From Williamsia soli (GTDB taxonomy: Bacteria > Actinomycetota > Actinomycetes > Mycobacteriales > Mycobacteriaceae), in assembly GCF_017377795.1 (NCBI RefSeq), contig NZ_JAFRDR010000015.1:1-64000 (forward strand): a DNA stretch of 64,000 bases, read 5' to 3'. Shown in pieces: positions 1 to 7,695 of this stretch; positions within the stretch are counted from its first letter, which is position 1; every line of letters begins with the position of its first letter. The notes under the pieces were generated by a model. The model made no database searches and had not been told where the DNA came from. It was given only the letters and a program-made list of their open reading frames with translations. Made by a program: the position numbers and the translations under genes.

Positions 1-347
1 AGGATCGTAAGCAGTTCGGGAAGTCGATCAGCTCGTTTCAGGGTGTGGAGTTCATGATCGCGGATATGGCGATGAAGATCGAGGCTGCTCGTCTGATGGT
101 GTACACCTCGGCGGCGCGGGCTGAGCGAGGGGAGAAGAATCTGGGGTTCATCTCGGCGGCGGCGAAGTGTTTTGCCTCGGATGTGGCGATGGAGGTGACC
201 ACCGATGCGGTGCAGTTGTTCGGTGGTGCCGGTTACACCCGTGATTTCCCGGTGGAGCGGATGATGCGTGATGCCAAGATCACCCAGATCTACGAGGGCA
301 CCAACCAGATCCAGCGCGTCGTGATGTCACGAGCACTCCTGCGCTAG
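1..347 (+). CDS. acyl-CoA dehydrogenase, C-terminal part (5' end outside window)
   Basis: Open frame from the window edge to a TAG stop; reading starts at base 3 and gives about 114 residues. The segment carries the family's C-terminal hallmarks: the FGKSISSFQ-type helix, [22 protein letters not shown] and the closing [10 protein letters not shown] motif that lines the FAD/acyl-CoA site. These flavoenzymes introduce the alpha-beta double bond into acyl-CoA in fatty-acid or branched amino-acid breakdown; substrate class cannot be told from this fragment. A hairpin element follows 9 bases after the stop and may end transcription. Confidence 0.93.
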   Translation, partial: DRKQFGKSISSFQGVEFMIADMAMKIEAARLMVYTSAARAERGEKNLGFISAAAKCFASDVAMEVTTDAVQLFGGAGYTRDFPVERMMRDAKITQIYEGTNQIQRVVMSRALLR

Positions 348-355
348 CCCGATCG

Positions 356-406
356 TGGTGGGTTCTGGCGAGCATTCGTCCAGGTCGGCGTCGCCACAAC
401 CCACCA
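356..406. repeat. intergenic inverted-repeat element, copy A
   Basis: Left arm TGGTGGGTTcTGGCGA (356-371) pairs with right arm 391-406 at 15 of 16 positions, around a 19-base loop. The same arm sequence recurs at 38557-38611. It sits directly behind the acyl-CoA dehydrogenase stop, so it could work as a terminator, but it has no T-run. Confidence 0.7.
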
Positions 407-461
407 ATTCCGGGGATACAGATCCACCCCAGGTCTGATGTGCGACCGCGTCCGGTGCCAC

Positions 462-467
462 TAGATT
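462..467 (+). promoter_or_regulatory. -10 hexamer for leaderless transcription of the sensor kinase
   Basis: TAGATT ends 7 bases before the ATG at 475, the spacing that makes transcription start at the start codon in actinobacteria. No Shine-Dalgarno sequence is visible. This supports ATG 475 over the in-frame TTG at 466, which overlaps the hexamer. Confidence 0.5.
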
Positions 468-474
468 GGGCGCA

Positions 475-1686
475 ATGAACACCCAGCGGATCATCGAGCG
501 CTGGAATCGGTTCGCGGAGCCGCGGACATTGCTGCTCGACGCGCTTCTGGCGATCGCCATCGCCACGGTGACGGTGCTGCCGGAGCTGTGGGAACAGATG
601 GGTCCGAACGTCTGGTGGCGGATGCTGCTCGGCGCGGTGTGCTGCGTGGCACTGGCATTCCGTCGAACCCGGCCGGACCTGGCCGGATCTGTGATCGCGC
701 TGGCCGCGTTCGTGCACATCGTCGTCGACGAGCAGCTCAGTCCGGCTGTCACCGTCACCGCCGTCATCGGGCTCTACTCGATGGCGGCGTACGGTTCGAC
801 GTGGGGCACCAGGGCGGCTCTGGTGCTCGGCGTCCTCGGCGGGGTTGGATCGTCCGGACGCTTCTACTCAGAAGCCCCCGAATCGCGTTCGTTCGAGTAC
901 AACGCCATCGGGGCCTCCTTTCTGGCAGCCCTGACGGTCGGTATCTGGGCCACCGGAATGTTGCGCCGATCGCGCATGCGCGAGGTCTCCTCACTACGCG
1001 AACGGGCTCGGCTGCTCGAACTCGAACGAGCGCAGGAGGCCGAGCTCGCCGCGATCGGTGAGCGCACCCGTATCGCCCGCGAGATGCACGACATCATCGC
1101 CCACACCCTGACGGTGGTGATCGCGCAGGCCGACGGTGGCCGGTACGCCGCGGAGCAGGATCCGGGGGCGGCTGCACGTGCGCTCGAGACCATCGCGGAG
1201 AACGGGCGACAAGCCTTGGCCGACATGCGTTCCCTGCTCGGGGTGTTGCGTGAGGACGGGCCGCGTGAGGTGCGTGCCGTGCCGGGCATCGCCGACGTGC
1301 CGGACCTGTTGGCCGTGGTGCGGGCCGGCGGCCTACCCGTGACCTTCTCGTCCTCCGGTCCCGAGCGAGCGGTCTCGGCGGGGTGTGGACTCACCGCGTA
1401 CCGGATCATCCAGGAATCGCTGACGAACGTACTGAAGCACGCAGGACTCGGTGCGGATGCCGACGTCCGAGTGCGTTGGGAGCCCGCGGAGTTGCGCATC
1501 ACGATCGTCGACGACGGACGCGCCGACACGGTCGAGGCCGACTGGGTCGCTCCCGCGGGTGGTAAAGGGTTGTTGGGCATGCGGGAACGAGCAGAATTGC
1601 ACGGTGGGACGCTGACCGCCGGCGCGCGCCCGGATCGCCGCGGGTACCGGGTAGAGGCGATCTTGCCGACGGGGGAAGCGTTGTGA
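475..1686 (+). CDS. sensor histidine kinase, NarL/LiaS type (HisKA_3)
   Basis: 403-residue membrane kinase. About four to five hydrophobic helices span residues 18-165, followed by a short coiled linker and the HisKA_3 dimerisation helix with the phospho-acceptor His at about 205 (REMHDIIAH). The HATPase_c domain shows an N-box ESLTNVLKHA (Asn ~318), a DDG G1 motif (~346) and GGKGLLGMRER (~362-372). There is no large extracellular sensor loop, so it probably senses within or near the membrane. The stop overlaps the GTG of the response regulator by four bases (GTGA), which indicates coupled translation. The signal is unknown; the adjacent ABC transporter suggests envelope or peptide-antibiotic stress (inference). 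Confidence 0.9.
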   Translation: MNTQRIIERWNRFAEPRTLLLDALLAIAIATVTVLPELWEQMGPNVWWRMLLGAVCCVALAFRRTRPDLAGSVIALAAFVHIVVDEQLSPAVTVTAVIGLYSMAAYGSTWGTRAALVLGVLGGVGSSGRFYSEAPESRSFEYNAIGASFLAALTVGIWATGMLRRSRMREVSSLRERARLLELERAQEAELAAIGERTRIAREMHDIIAHTLTVVIAQADGGRYAAEQDPGAAARALETIAENGRQALADMRSLLGVLREDGPREVRAVPGIADVPDLLAVVRAGGLPVTFSSSGPERAVSAGCGLTAYRIIQESLTNVLKHAGLGADADVRVRWEPAELRITIVDDGRADTVEADWVAPAGGKGLLGMRERAELHGGTLTAGARPDRRGYRVEAILPTGEAL

Positions 1687-2384
1687 GCGAAGTGATTCGG
1701 GTTGGACTCATCGACGATCAGGCGCTGGTGCGAGCCGGGTTCGGGATGGTCATCAACTCTCAGGCCGACATGGAGGTGGTCCTCGAAGCCGGCGACGGCA
1801 ACGAGGCCATCGAGCAGATCGGCGCGACAAAGGTCGATGTGGTGCTGATGGATGTCCAGATGCCGGGTCTTGACGGTATCGCGGCAACGCGCCGGTTGCT
1901 GGACGGTCTCGACGATGCGCCGAAAATCGTGATGCTCACGACCTTCGACACCGATGAGTATCTGCTCGCGGCCATCGCGGCCGGTGCGAGCGGGTTTCTC
2001 CTCAAGGACGCGCTTCCCGAAGAACTCCTGGCGGCCATCCGCACTGTCTTCGCCGGGGATGCGGTGATAGCGCCGCGGTCTACGCGACGGTTGCTGACCC
2101 ACGTGGCCGCGGGGGTGAGTGCGGGTCCCGAGTCGGTCACCCCTTCGCGGGTCGACCTCGTCGACCCGCTGACCCCGCGCGAGTGTGAAGTGCTGCGGGC
2201 CATCGCGATCGGGATGACCAACGGCGAGATCGCCGCAAGCTTTCATCTGTCGACAGCGACGGTCAAGACCCACGTAGGTCGGGTGTTGACCAAGACCGGT
2301 TCGCGAGACCGAGTGCAGGTCGTGCTGTTCGCTTTCAGGACCGGAATGGTGGCGCTGGCCGACATCCTCGGCCACCACGCGTAG
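1683..2384 (+). CDS. response regulator, NarL/FixJ family
   Basis: 233 residues. The receiver domain (5-120) has the acidic pair D11/D12, phospho-acceptor D57 in LMDVQMPG, the T/S switch in MLTTFD and K in FLLKDA. The C-terminal LuxR-type helix-turn-helix is LTPRECEVLRAIAIGMTNGEIAA...TVKTHVGRVLTK. It forms a cotranscribed pair with the kinase upstream. The next genes in the same direction encode an ABC transporter, and the 140-bp gap before them holds a palindromic structure that would be an obvious target site (inference). Confidence 0.93.
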   Translation: MSEVIRVGLIDDQALVRAGFGMVINSQADMEVVLEAGDGNEAIEQIGATKVDVVLMDVQMPGLDGIAATRRLLDGLDDAPKIVMLTTFDTDEYLLAAIAAGASGFLLKDALPEELLAAIRTVFAGDAVIAPRSTRRLLTHVAAGVSAGPESVTPSRVDLVDPLTPRECEVLRAIAIGMTNGEIAASFHLSTATVKTHVGRVLTKTGSRDRVQVVLFAFRTGMVALADILGHHA

Positions 2385-2480
2385 TACTGCGGTCGTACCG
2401 CGAATCACCGCATGGGTGGACGCGGGTGTACACCATGATCGGCCCTGACTCCGACGATTCCTTCACCCACCGAAAATACG

Positions 2481-2515
2481 CTTGTCCGGCAATGACATTC
2501 ATTGACAGGGACAAG
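2481..2515 (+). promoter_or_regulatory. nested inverted repeats overlapping the ABC-transporter ribosome-binding site
   Basis: Outer arms CTTGTCC (2481-2487) and GGACAAG (2509-2515) pair perfectly. Inside the loop, AATGA-cat-TCATT (2491-2503) forms a second perfect repeat. The right outer arm shares the AAG of the AAGGAG ribosome-binding site (2513-2518) for the ATG at 2525. It may be a response-regulator operator, an RNA hairpin masking the ribosome-binding site, or both. Confidence 0.45.
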
Positions 2516-2524
2516 GAGTAAGCG

Positions 2525-3355
2525 ATGTCGACTAGGAGAACCCAGGTGAACGCTGCTGAGACCGCCGGCGCCAGTGGGGTGCAGCCGAGCCACGCTTCCA
2601 GTGGCACAGTGGCGGCTCGGGCCATCGGGTTGCAGAAGACGTACGGCGAGAAGGACGCGAAGGTTCACGCGCTGCGCAACGTGAGCCTGGCGATCCCTGC
2701 GGGCAGGTTCACTGCGATCATGGGTCCGTCCGGCTCGGGAAAATCGACACTCATGCACTGCCTGGCCGGGCTGGACACCCCCACGGCCGGCACCGTGATG
2801 ATCGGGGACACCGATCTGTCCCGGTGCGATGACACGCAGCGGACTCGAATCAGGCGGCGCGAACTGGGATTCGTCTTCCAGTCGTTCAATCTGTTGCCGG
2901 TGCTCTCCGCGAGGGCGAACATCCTGTTGCCGCTCACGCTGGATCGCCGGCGCCCGGACGGGGCATGGCTCGATGAGTTGGCGGACGTGCTGGGTATCGC
3001 TGATCGTCTCGACCACAAGCCATCCGAGCTGTCGGGCGGTCAACAGCAGCGGGTGGCGATCGCGCGTGCTCTGCTTCCTCGGCCACGTCTGATCCTTGCC
3101 GACGAACCGACAGGTAATCTCGACAGCCATGCGGGAGCGCAGGTGCTCTCGCTGCTGCAGGCGAGTAGCCGCCGGGCGGGCCAGACCATCGTGATGGTTA
3201 CTCACGACCCGGTGGCGGCCAGCTATTGCGATCAGGTGATAGTCCTGGCCGATGGTCTCCTGGTAGACCAGATTGATTCCCCGACAACGGATTCGGTGTC
3301 CGCGGCGATGCTGCGCCATGGCTCGGTGGTCGGTGCGGCGGGGATCGTCCGATGA
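2525..3355 (+). CDS. ABC transporter ATP-binding protein, LolD/MacB class
   Basis: 276 residues. Walker [10 protein letters not shown] (67-75), Q-loop Gln119 in [10 protein letters not shown], signature LSGGQ (169-173) and Walker B LILADE (189-194) followed by PTGNLD, typical of the MacB/LolD/FtsE-like class whose permeases are mechanotransmitters rather than pores. About 35 residues precede the domain and look unstructured. ATG 2525 follows AAGGAG at a 6-base spacing. The stop overlaps the permease ATG by four bases. Together with the two-component genes upstream this resembles sensor-transporter modules for exporting or detoxifying envelope-active compounds (inference). Confidence 0.92.
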   Translation: MSTRRTQVNAAETAGASGVQPSHASSGTVAARAIGLQKTYGEKDAKVHALRNVSLAIPAGRFTAIMGPSGSGKSTLMHCLAGLDTPTAGTVMIGDTDLSRCDDTQRTRIRRRELGFVFQSFNLLPVLSARANILLPLTLDRRRPDGAWLDELADVLGIADRLDHKPSELSGGQQQRVAIARALLPRPRLILADEPTGNLDSHAGAQVLSLLQASSRRAGQTIVMVTHDPVAASYCDQVIVLADGLLVDQIDSPTTDSVSAAMLRHGSVVGAAGIVR

Positions 3356-5808
3356 GAAGTGTTGCGCTTGCCCAGCTCCGGGCATACAAAGGTCGCTACC
3401 TGGCGTCGGGCTTGGCCGTCGCCATCGCCGTCGCGTTCGTCGCCGCCACCCTCACGCTGTCGGAGACCTCGAGCGCGTCGATGCGCGCATCGGTGGCCGG
3501 GCAGTTCGCGAATACGGACGCCGTAGCGTTCGTACCCGGTGAGTTCGCCGACCGGACGGGTGCGGCGCTCGCCGACACGGCGGGGGTCGCTGCGGTCGCG
3601 ATCGACACCACCCGGTGGGTGAGTGTGACCAGCGGGACGAAGTCGTACGGTCAGGTCCAGCTGACCGCCATCGCGCCCGACGAGTCGTTGCGCTGGCAGA
3701 CCCTGTCGGTGGGACAGCTGCCCCGGGCAGACGACGAGATCGTAGCCTTCACCGGGTCGAACTTCGCTGTCGGCCAGCACTTCTACGTCCGTCCCGACGT
3801 CGACACCGCCACCGACAGGGTGGCCCGGGAGATGACAGTCGTGGGGCTGCTGGATCGTGGCTCGATGACCACCAGCGCGCCGCAGTTGTTCGGCACCAAC
3901 GCGGGTGTCGCCGCCATCGAGCCGGGGCGGGCGGTCGATCAGGCCGAGAGCGTCGTCATCCGGATGGCGCTGCGCCCAGACGCCGACCCGGTCGCAGTGA
4001 TGTCGGCGATCACCGGACTCGTCACCTCGGTGCCCGGTGGCCAGGCCATGACCGGTGGCCAGGCCACCGACGAGGTGATGAGCCGGTATGTCGGTGAAAC
4101 CGACGTGCTGGCAACCGTATTGCTCGTCTTCGCCGCCATCACCGCGTTGGTGTCGTGCCTTGTGATCGCGAACACCTTCGCGGTCCTGATCGCCTCGCGC
4201 ACGCAGGAACTCGCACTCCTGCGGTGTATCGGGGCCGATACCGGGCAGGTGCGATCAGGGGTGCGATTCGAGGCGCTGCTCCTGGGTGTGGTGGCATCGA
4301 TCGTCGGGGTGGTGTTCGGGATCGGCGGCGTCGCAGCGGCATCGGCGGTGGTGCGCGGGGTGGGCTCGAACTTTCCGCTGACCGAACTGACGGTGCCGCT
4401 CGCCGCGCCGGTGGTCGCCGTGGTGCTCGGCGTGGTGATGACGCTGAGCGCCGCCACCGTTCCTGCCCGACTCGCGACCGCTGTATCTCCGCTGGCGGCG
4501 TTTCGTGCGGTCGTTCCGGCGTCCAGCGGACGTCGCGGGGTCGCGCGGTTGGCCGTCGCCGGGGCATTCGCAGGTGGTGGGACCATCGTGATGATCGTGG
4601 GTATGGGTGGGGAGTCCGTGCCCGCGGCCGGGTTCGGCGGCGCCTTGAGCTTCCTCGGCTTCATGCTCGCCGCTGCGGTGCTGGTGCCCCCTGTGGTCCG
4701 CGTGATCGGGGTCGGCGGCGCACGCCTGCTGCGGGGAACCGCGGCCGGGCCTGTCGCCGGACTGGCTGCCGCGAACGCGACACGCCACCCACGACGCACT
4801 GCGGCGACGGCATCGGCGCTCATCATCGGTATCACCCTGACGACGATGATGGTGGTGGGGGCGCAGGTCGTGCGGTCGAGCGTCTCGGGTCTCATCGGTG
4901 AGATGCACCCGATCGACGTGATCGTCTCGTCGAGTGCACCGCTGGAACCGTCGCTCGTCGACGCGGTGGCGAGTACATCGGGGGTCGAGGCTTCGATACC
5001 CGTCACGCGTACCGAGGTGTCGGTGAACGGGAAGCCCCTGAGTGTGGGTGCCCTCGACACCGCTCGTCTGCCGCAGGTGATGCGGTCAGGGCGCGCACCC
5101 GCCGCTGATGAGATCGCTCTGGCGCCGGAAGATCAGACCCTCGCGGGAGTCGGACCGGGTGAGCGAGTGCGACTCGTCTCCGGGGGAGCGATTCGCACCG
5201 TGACCGTCGTCGACGGCGCTTCGGGTTCGTTTGTCGATCGCGGCCTCGTGGCCGTGGCGCCTGCGCCCACCGGTCTCGTGGTCCGGCTGGAGTCGGGCGG
5301 TGCCGGGAGTTCGGTGGTGATGACCGGGATCCGTGAGCTGGTGGCGAACTCGGCCCCCGACGCCACCTTCGGGGGCGGTGTCGAGATAGCCCAGCAACTC
5401 GATCAGATCCTCACGCTGCTTTTGCGAATCGTGCTGGCACTGCTGGCCGTTGCGGTGGTCGTCGCGCTGATCGGGGTGGGCAACACGATGGCGCTCTCGG
5501 TCATCGATCGATCTCGCGAGAACGCGATGCTGCGGGTGATCGGCCTGAGTTCGCGCGGTGTGCAGGGGATGCTGCTGGCGGAAGCGACCCTGATCGCGGT
5601 GGTCGGATCCGTCGTCGGTGTGCTGCTCGGGACCGGATACGGGATGGCGGGTGCTGCCGCTGTGGTCGGCGTCGACCGGGTGTCGCTGCCGGATCTACCA
5701 CTTGTCGCGCTGACAGGGATCGTCGTGGTCGGAGGGATGGCAGGATTGCTCAGCTCGGCCATTCCGGCCCGTCGGGCACTGAAGGCAGATCCGGCTGCGG
5801 CGCTGTGA
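3352..5808 (+). CDS. FtsX-family ABC transporter permease
   Basis: 818 residues. An N-terminal helix (about 15-35) is followed by an extracytoplasmic MacB-like domain (~40-250), three clustered helices with the first FtsX domain (~255-385), further helices (~400-460), a second helix plus extracytoplasmic domain (~485-680) and a final FtsX domain (~690-810). This duplicated layout is typical of large actinobacterial FtsX permeases. It pairs with the ATPase upstream (ATGA overlap). The substrate is unknown; lipoprotein, lipid or peptide handling is usual for the family. Confidence 0.9.
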   Translation: MRSVALAQLRAYKGRYLASGLAVAIAVAFVAATLTLSETSSASMRASVAGQFANTDAVAFVPGEFADRTGAALADTAGVAAVAIDTTRWVSVTSGTKSYGQVQLTAIAPDESLRWQTLSVGQLPRADDEIVAFTGSNFAVGQHFYVRPDVDTATDRVAREMTVVGLLDRGSMTTSAPQLFGTNAGVAAIEPGRAVDQAESVVIRMALRPDADPVAVMSAITGLVTSVPGGQAMTGGQATDEVMSRYVGETDVLATVLLVFAAITALVSCLVIANTFAVLIASRTQELALLRCIGADTGQVRSGVRFEALLLGVVASIVGVVFGIGGVAAASAVVRGVGSNFPLTELTVPLAAPVVAVVLGVVMTLSAATVPARLATAVSPLAAFRAVVPASSGRRGVARLAVAGAFAGGGTIVMIVGMGGESVPAAGFGGALSFLGFMLAAAVLVPPVVRVIGVGGARLLRGTAAGPVAGLAAANATRHPRRTAATASALIIGITLTTMMVVGAQVVRSSVSGLIGEMHPIDVIVSSSAPLEPSLVDAVASTSGVEASIPVTRTEVSVNGKPLSVGALDTARLPQVMRSGRAPAADEIALAPEDQTLAGVGPGERVRLVSGGAIRTVTVVDGASGSFVDRGLVAVAPAPTGLVVRLESGGAGSSVVMTGIRELVANSAPDATFGGGVEIAQQLDQILTLLLRIVLALLAVAVVVALIGVGNTMALSVIDRSRENAMLRVIGLSSRGVQGMLLAEATLIAVVGSVVGVLLGTGYGMAGAAAVVGVDRVSLPDLPLVALTGIVVVGGMAGLLSSAIPARRALKADPAAAL

Positions 5809-5869
5809 GTTTCGGGTAGGCGTCATCGCGGACTTGACAGGAAATAGAACGGATGTTCGACTGGGCATC

Positions 5870-6913
5870 ATGCGATGGGACGCACAGTTGCTCGAGTCCG
5901 AGAAGGATTCGGGAGAGGACTTCGCCAGGCCGGCTCTTCCAGGATTGGAGCGAGCCGGCCTGGTCCGGTCTGTGCAGACCCCAGAGTTCTCTGGGGTGAC
6001 CTTCCACGAAGTGCTCTGCAAGAGTGCTCTGAACAAGGTCCCCGACGGCTCACGGGTGCCGATGCGCTGGACCATCAATCCGACCAGGGGTTGCCTGCAC
6101 CAGTGCGTCTACTGCTTTGCCCGGGGAAGCCACGAATACCTGGACCTCGATGCGGGCCGTGACTTCGACACCCAGATCGTGGTGAAGGTGAACATCGCGG
6201 CAGTCTTGCGAAAAGAGCTGGGACGCAAGAGCTGGAAGCGCGAAACGGTGGCTCTGGGCACCAACACCGATCCTTACCATCGCGCGGAGGGCCGCTATCG
6301 GTTGATGCCGGGCATCATCGGCGCCCTCGCCGATCACGGGACCCCGATGTCGATCCTGACCAAGGGGACCCTGCTGCGGCGCGACCTGCCGTTGTTGTCC
6401 GTGGCAGCACAATCGGTCCCGGTGACCATCGGGATCTCGTTGGCGCTCTTGGACGAAGATCTACGTCGGCAGGTCGAGCCCGGCGCTCCCTCGGCCAGGG
6501 CCCGTCTCGATCTGATCACCGCCGTGCGTGAGGCAGGTTTCGATTGCCACGTGATGGCGTCGCCGATACTTCCCGCGCTCAAGGATTCCCGGGCCGAGCT
6601 CGATGAACTGTTCGGCGCCCTGGCCGCGGCGGGCGCCACCTCGGTCACCGCCTCGGAATTGTTTCTTCGGGGACCGACCCGCAACTGGTATCTCACCTGG
6701 CTCGGTGACAACCACCCCGCGTTGTTGCGTACCTATCGGCGGATCTACGGACGGGGTTCGCACCCCGCGCCGGAATATCGGCAGTGGTTGCGCGAGCGCA
6801 TCACTCCGCTGCTGGACAAGCACGGCCTCACCGGCAGGGGTTACGACGAGATCCACGTTCCTCGGCCTCAGGTCGCGACAGCGCAACCTCCCGTCCAGCC
6901 GACGCTTTTCTAG
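5870..6913 (+). CDS. Rv2578c-like radical SAM protein
   Basis: 347 residues. The radical SAM cluster motif CxxxCxxC is C75-C79-C82 (CLHQCVYC), followed by FARGSHEYLD and a long segment with GTNTDPYHRAEGRY and SILTKGTLLRRD. Both resemble the spore photoproduct lyase-like/Rv2578c family that is widespread in actinobacteria. The ATG at 5870 matches the family N-terminus (MRW...); an upstream TTG at 5834 is in frame but unlikely. The biochemical reaction of this family is not established; DNA photoproduct repair or a related radical reaction is only a guess. It appears to be a single-gene unit. Confidence 0.85.
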   Translation: MRWDAQLLESEKDSGEDFARPALPGLERAGLVRSVQTPEFSGVTFHEVLCKSALNKVPDGSRVPMRWTINPTRGCLHQCVYCFARGSHEYLDLDAGRDFDTQIVVKVNIAAVLRKELGRKSWKRETVALGTNTDPYHRAEGRYRLMPGIIGALADHGTPMSILTKGTLLRRDLPLLSVAAQSVPVTIGISLALLDEDLRRQVEPGAPSARARLDLITAVREAGFDCHVMASPILPALKDSRAELDELFGALAAAGATSVTASELFLRGPTRNWYLTWLGDNHPALLRTYRRIYGRGSHPAPEYRQWLRERITPLLDKHGLTGRGYDEIHVPRPQVATAQPPVQPTLF

Positions 6914-6978
6914 CTCGTGGCCACCGGTCGCCTTCCGGGGATTCCCCCAGCGCAACCTTTCGGCGGGGCCCAGGGTGG

Positions 6979-7695
6979 TCAGGTCAGGGTCGCGGTGACC
7001 TTCTCGGATTCGGCCCGCCCGGGTAGCTTGGCAATGTCAGGGTTGGCCACCTGTACCAGCGAGCCGCCGCTGACGAGTGTGGCGAGCAGATTGGCGATCA
7101 GATTTCCTGAGTCGTCCCACGGGCGGGTGGTCATGATTCGCGAACCGGCGACGATCCCCGCCTCGACGGCGAATTCCTGGGCCGCGGCGATGACTTCGTC
7201 GACCGTTCGGTCGTCGAGCGCTGGGCCGCCGGGCCCGGTCGGTTGGAACTGGTCGCCGTGGACGCGCACCGATGCGGCGTAGTCGGTGAGTCCGATCGGC
7301 AGGTCGCGCATGGGCATGCCGAACGGGTCGAGGGATACGACTGCGATCTCTGGCGCCGCGTCGACCCGTTCCAGGGTCGCCATCGAACAGAAGGCCAGAG
7401 CCGCGTCGTCGGAGTATCCGAGGCGGACATGAACCCCTGCCCACCACGCGCCGAGCAGAACCGCAGCACTCTGCCAGTGCGTGGGCAGGTCGACAGACAC
7501 CACGTCGCCGGCCATCAGGCCGAATTCGTCACGGATCATGTTGGCTGTCTTTGCGGCCCAGTTCGCCGTGGTGATCCCGGACAGCTCTGTGCGTTCACCG
7601 GTGGAGTCGTCGTAGTAGGTCAGCAGCGGTTGCGATCCGTCTTTGGCCAGCGCGGGATTCAGCGCGGCATCGGTCACCGTGGTCAATTGACACAC
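6979..7695 (-). CDS. TIGR03089 family protein (AMP-binding-like fragment fold)
   Basis: 238 residues. It resembles the N-terminal part of acyl-adenylate-forming enzymes (PLLTYYDDSTGERTELS, then GDVVSVDLPTHWQSAAVLLGAWWAGVHVRLG) but lacks the adenylation P-loop and the C-terminal lid, so activity is doubtful. The family is restricted to mycobacteria and relatives and usually follows the LCP gene, as here. GTG 7695 overlaps the LCP stop; GTG 7677 just downstream of that stop is an alternative start. Function is unknown. Confidence 0.82.
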   Translation of the reverse strand: MCQLTTVTDAALNPALAKDGSQPLLTYYDDSTGERTELSGITTANWAAKTANMIRDEFGLMAGDVVSVDLPTHWQSAAVLLGAWWAGVHVRLGYSDDAALAFCSMATLERVDAAPEIAVVSLDPFGMPMRDLPIGLTDYAASVRVHGDQFQPTGPGGPALDDRTVDEVIAAAQEFAVEAGIVAGSRIMTTRPWDDSGNLIANLLATLVSGGSLVQVANPDIAKLPGRAESEKVTATLT

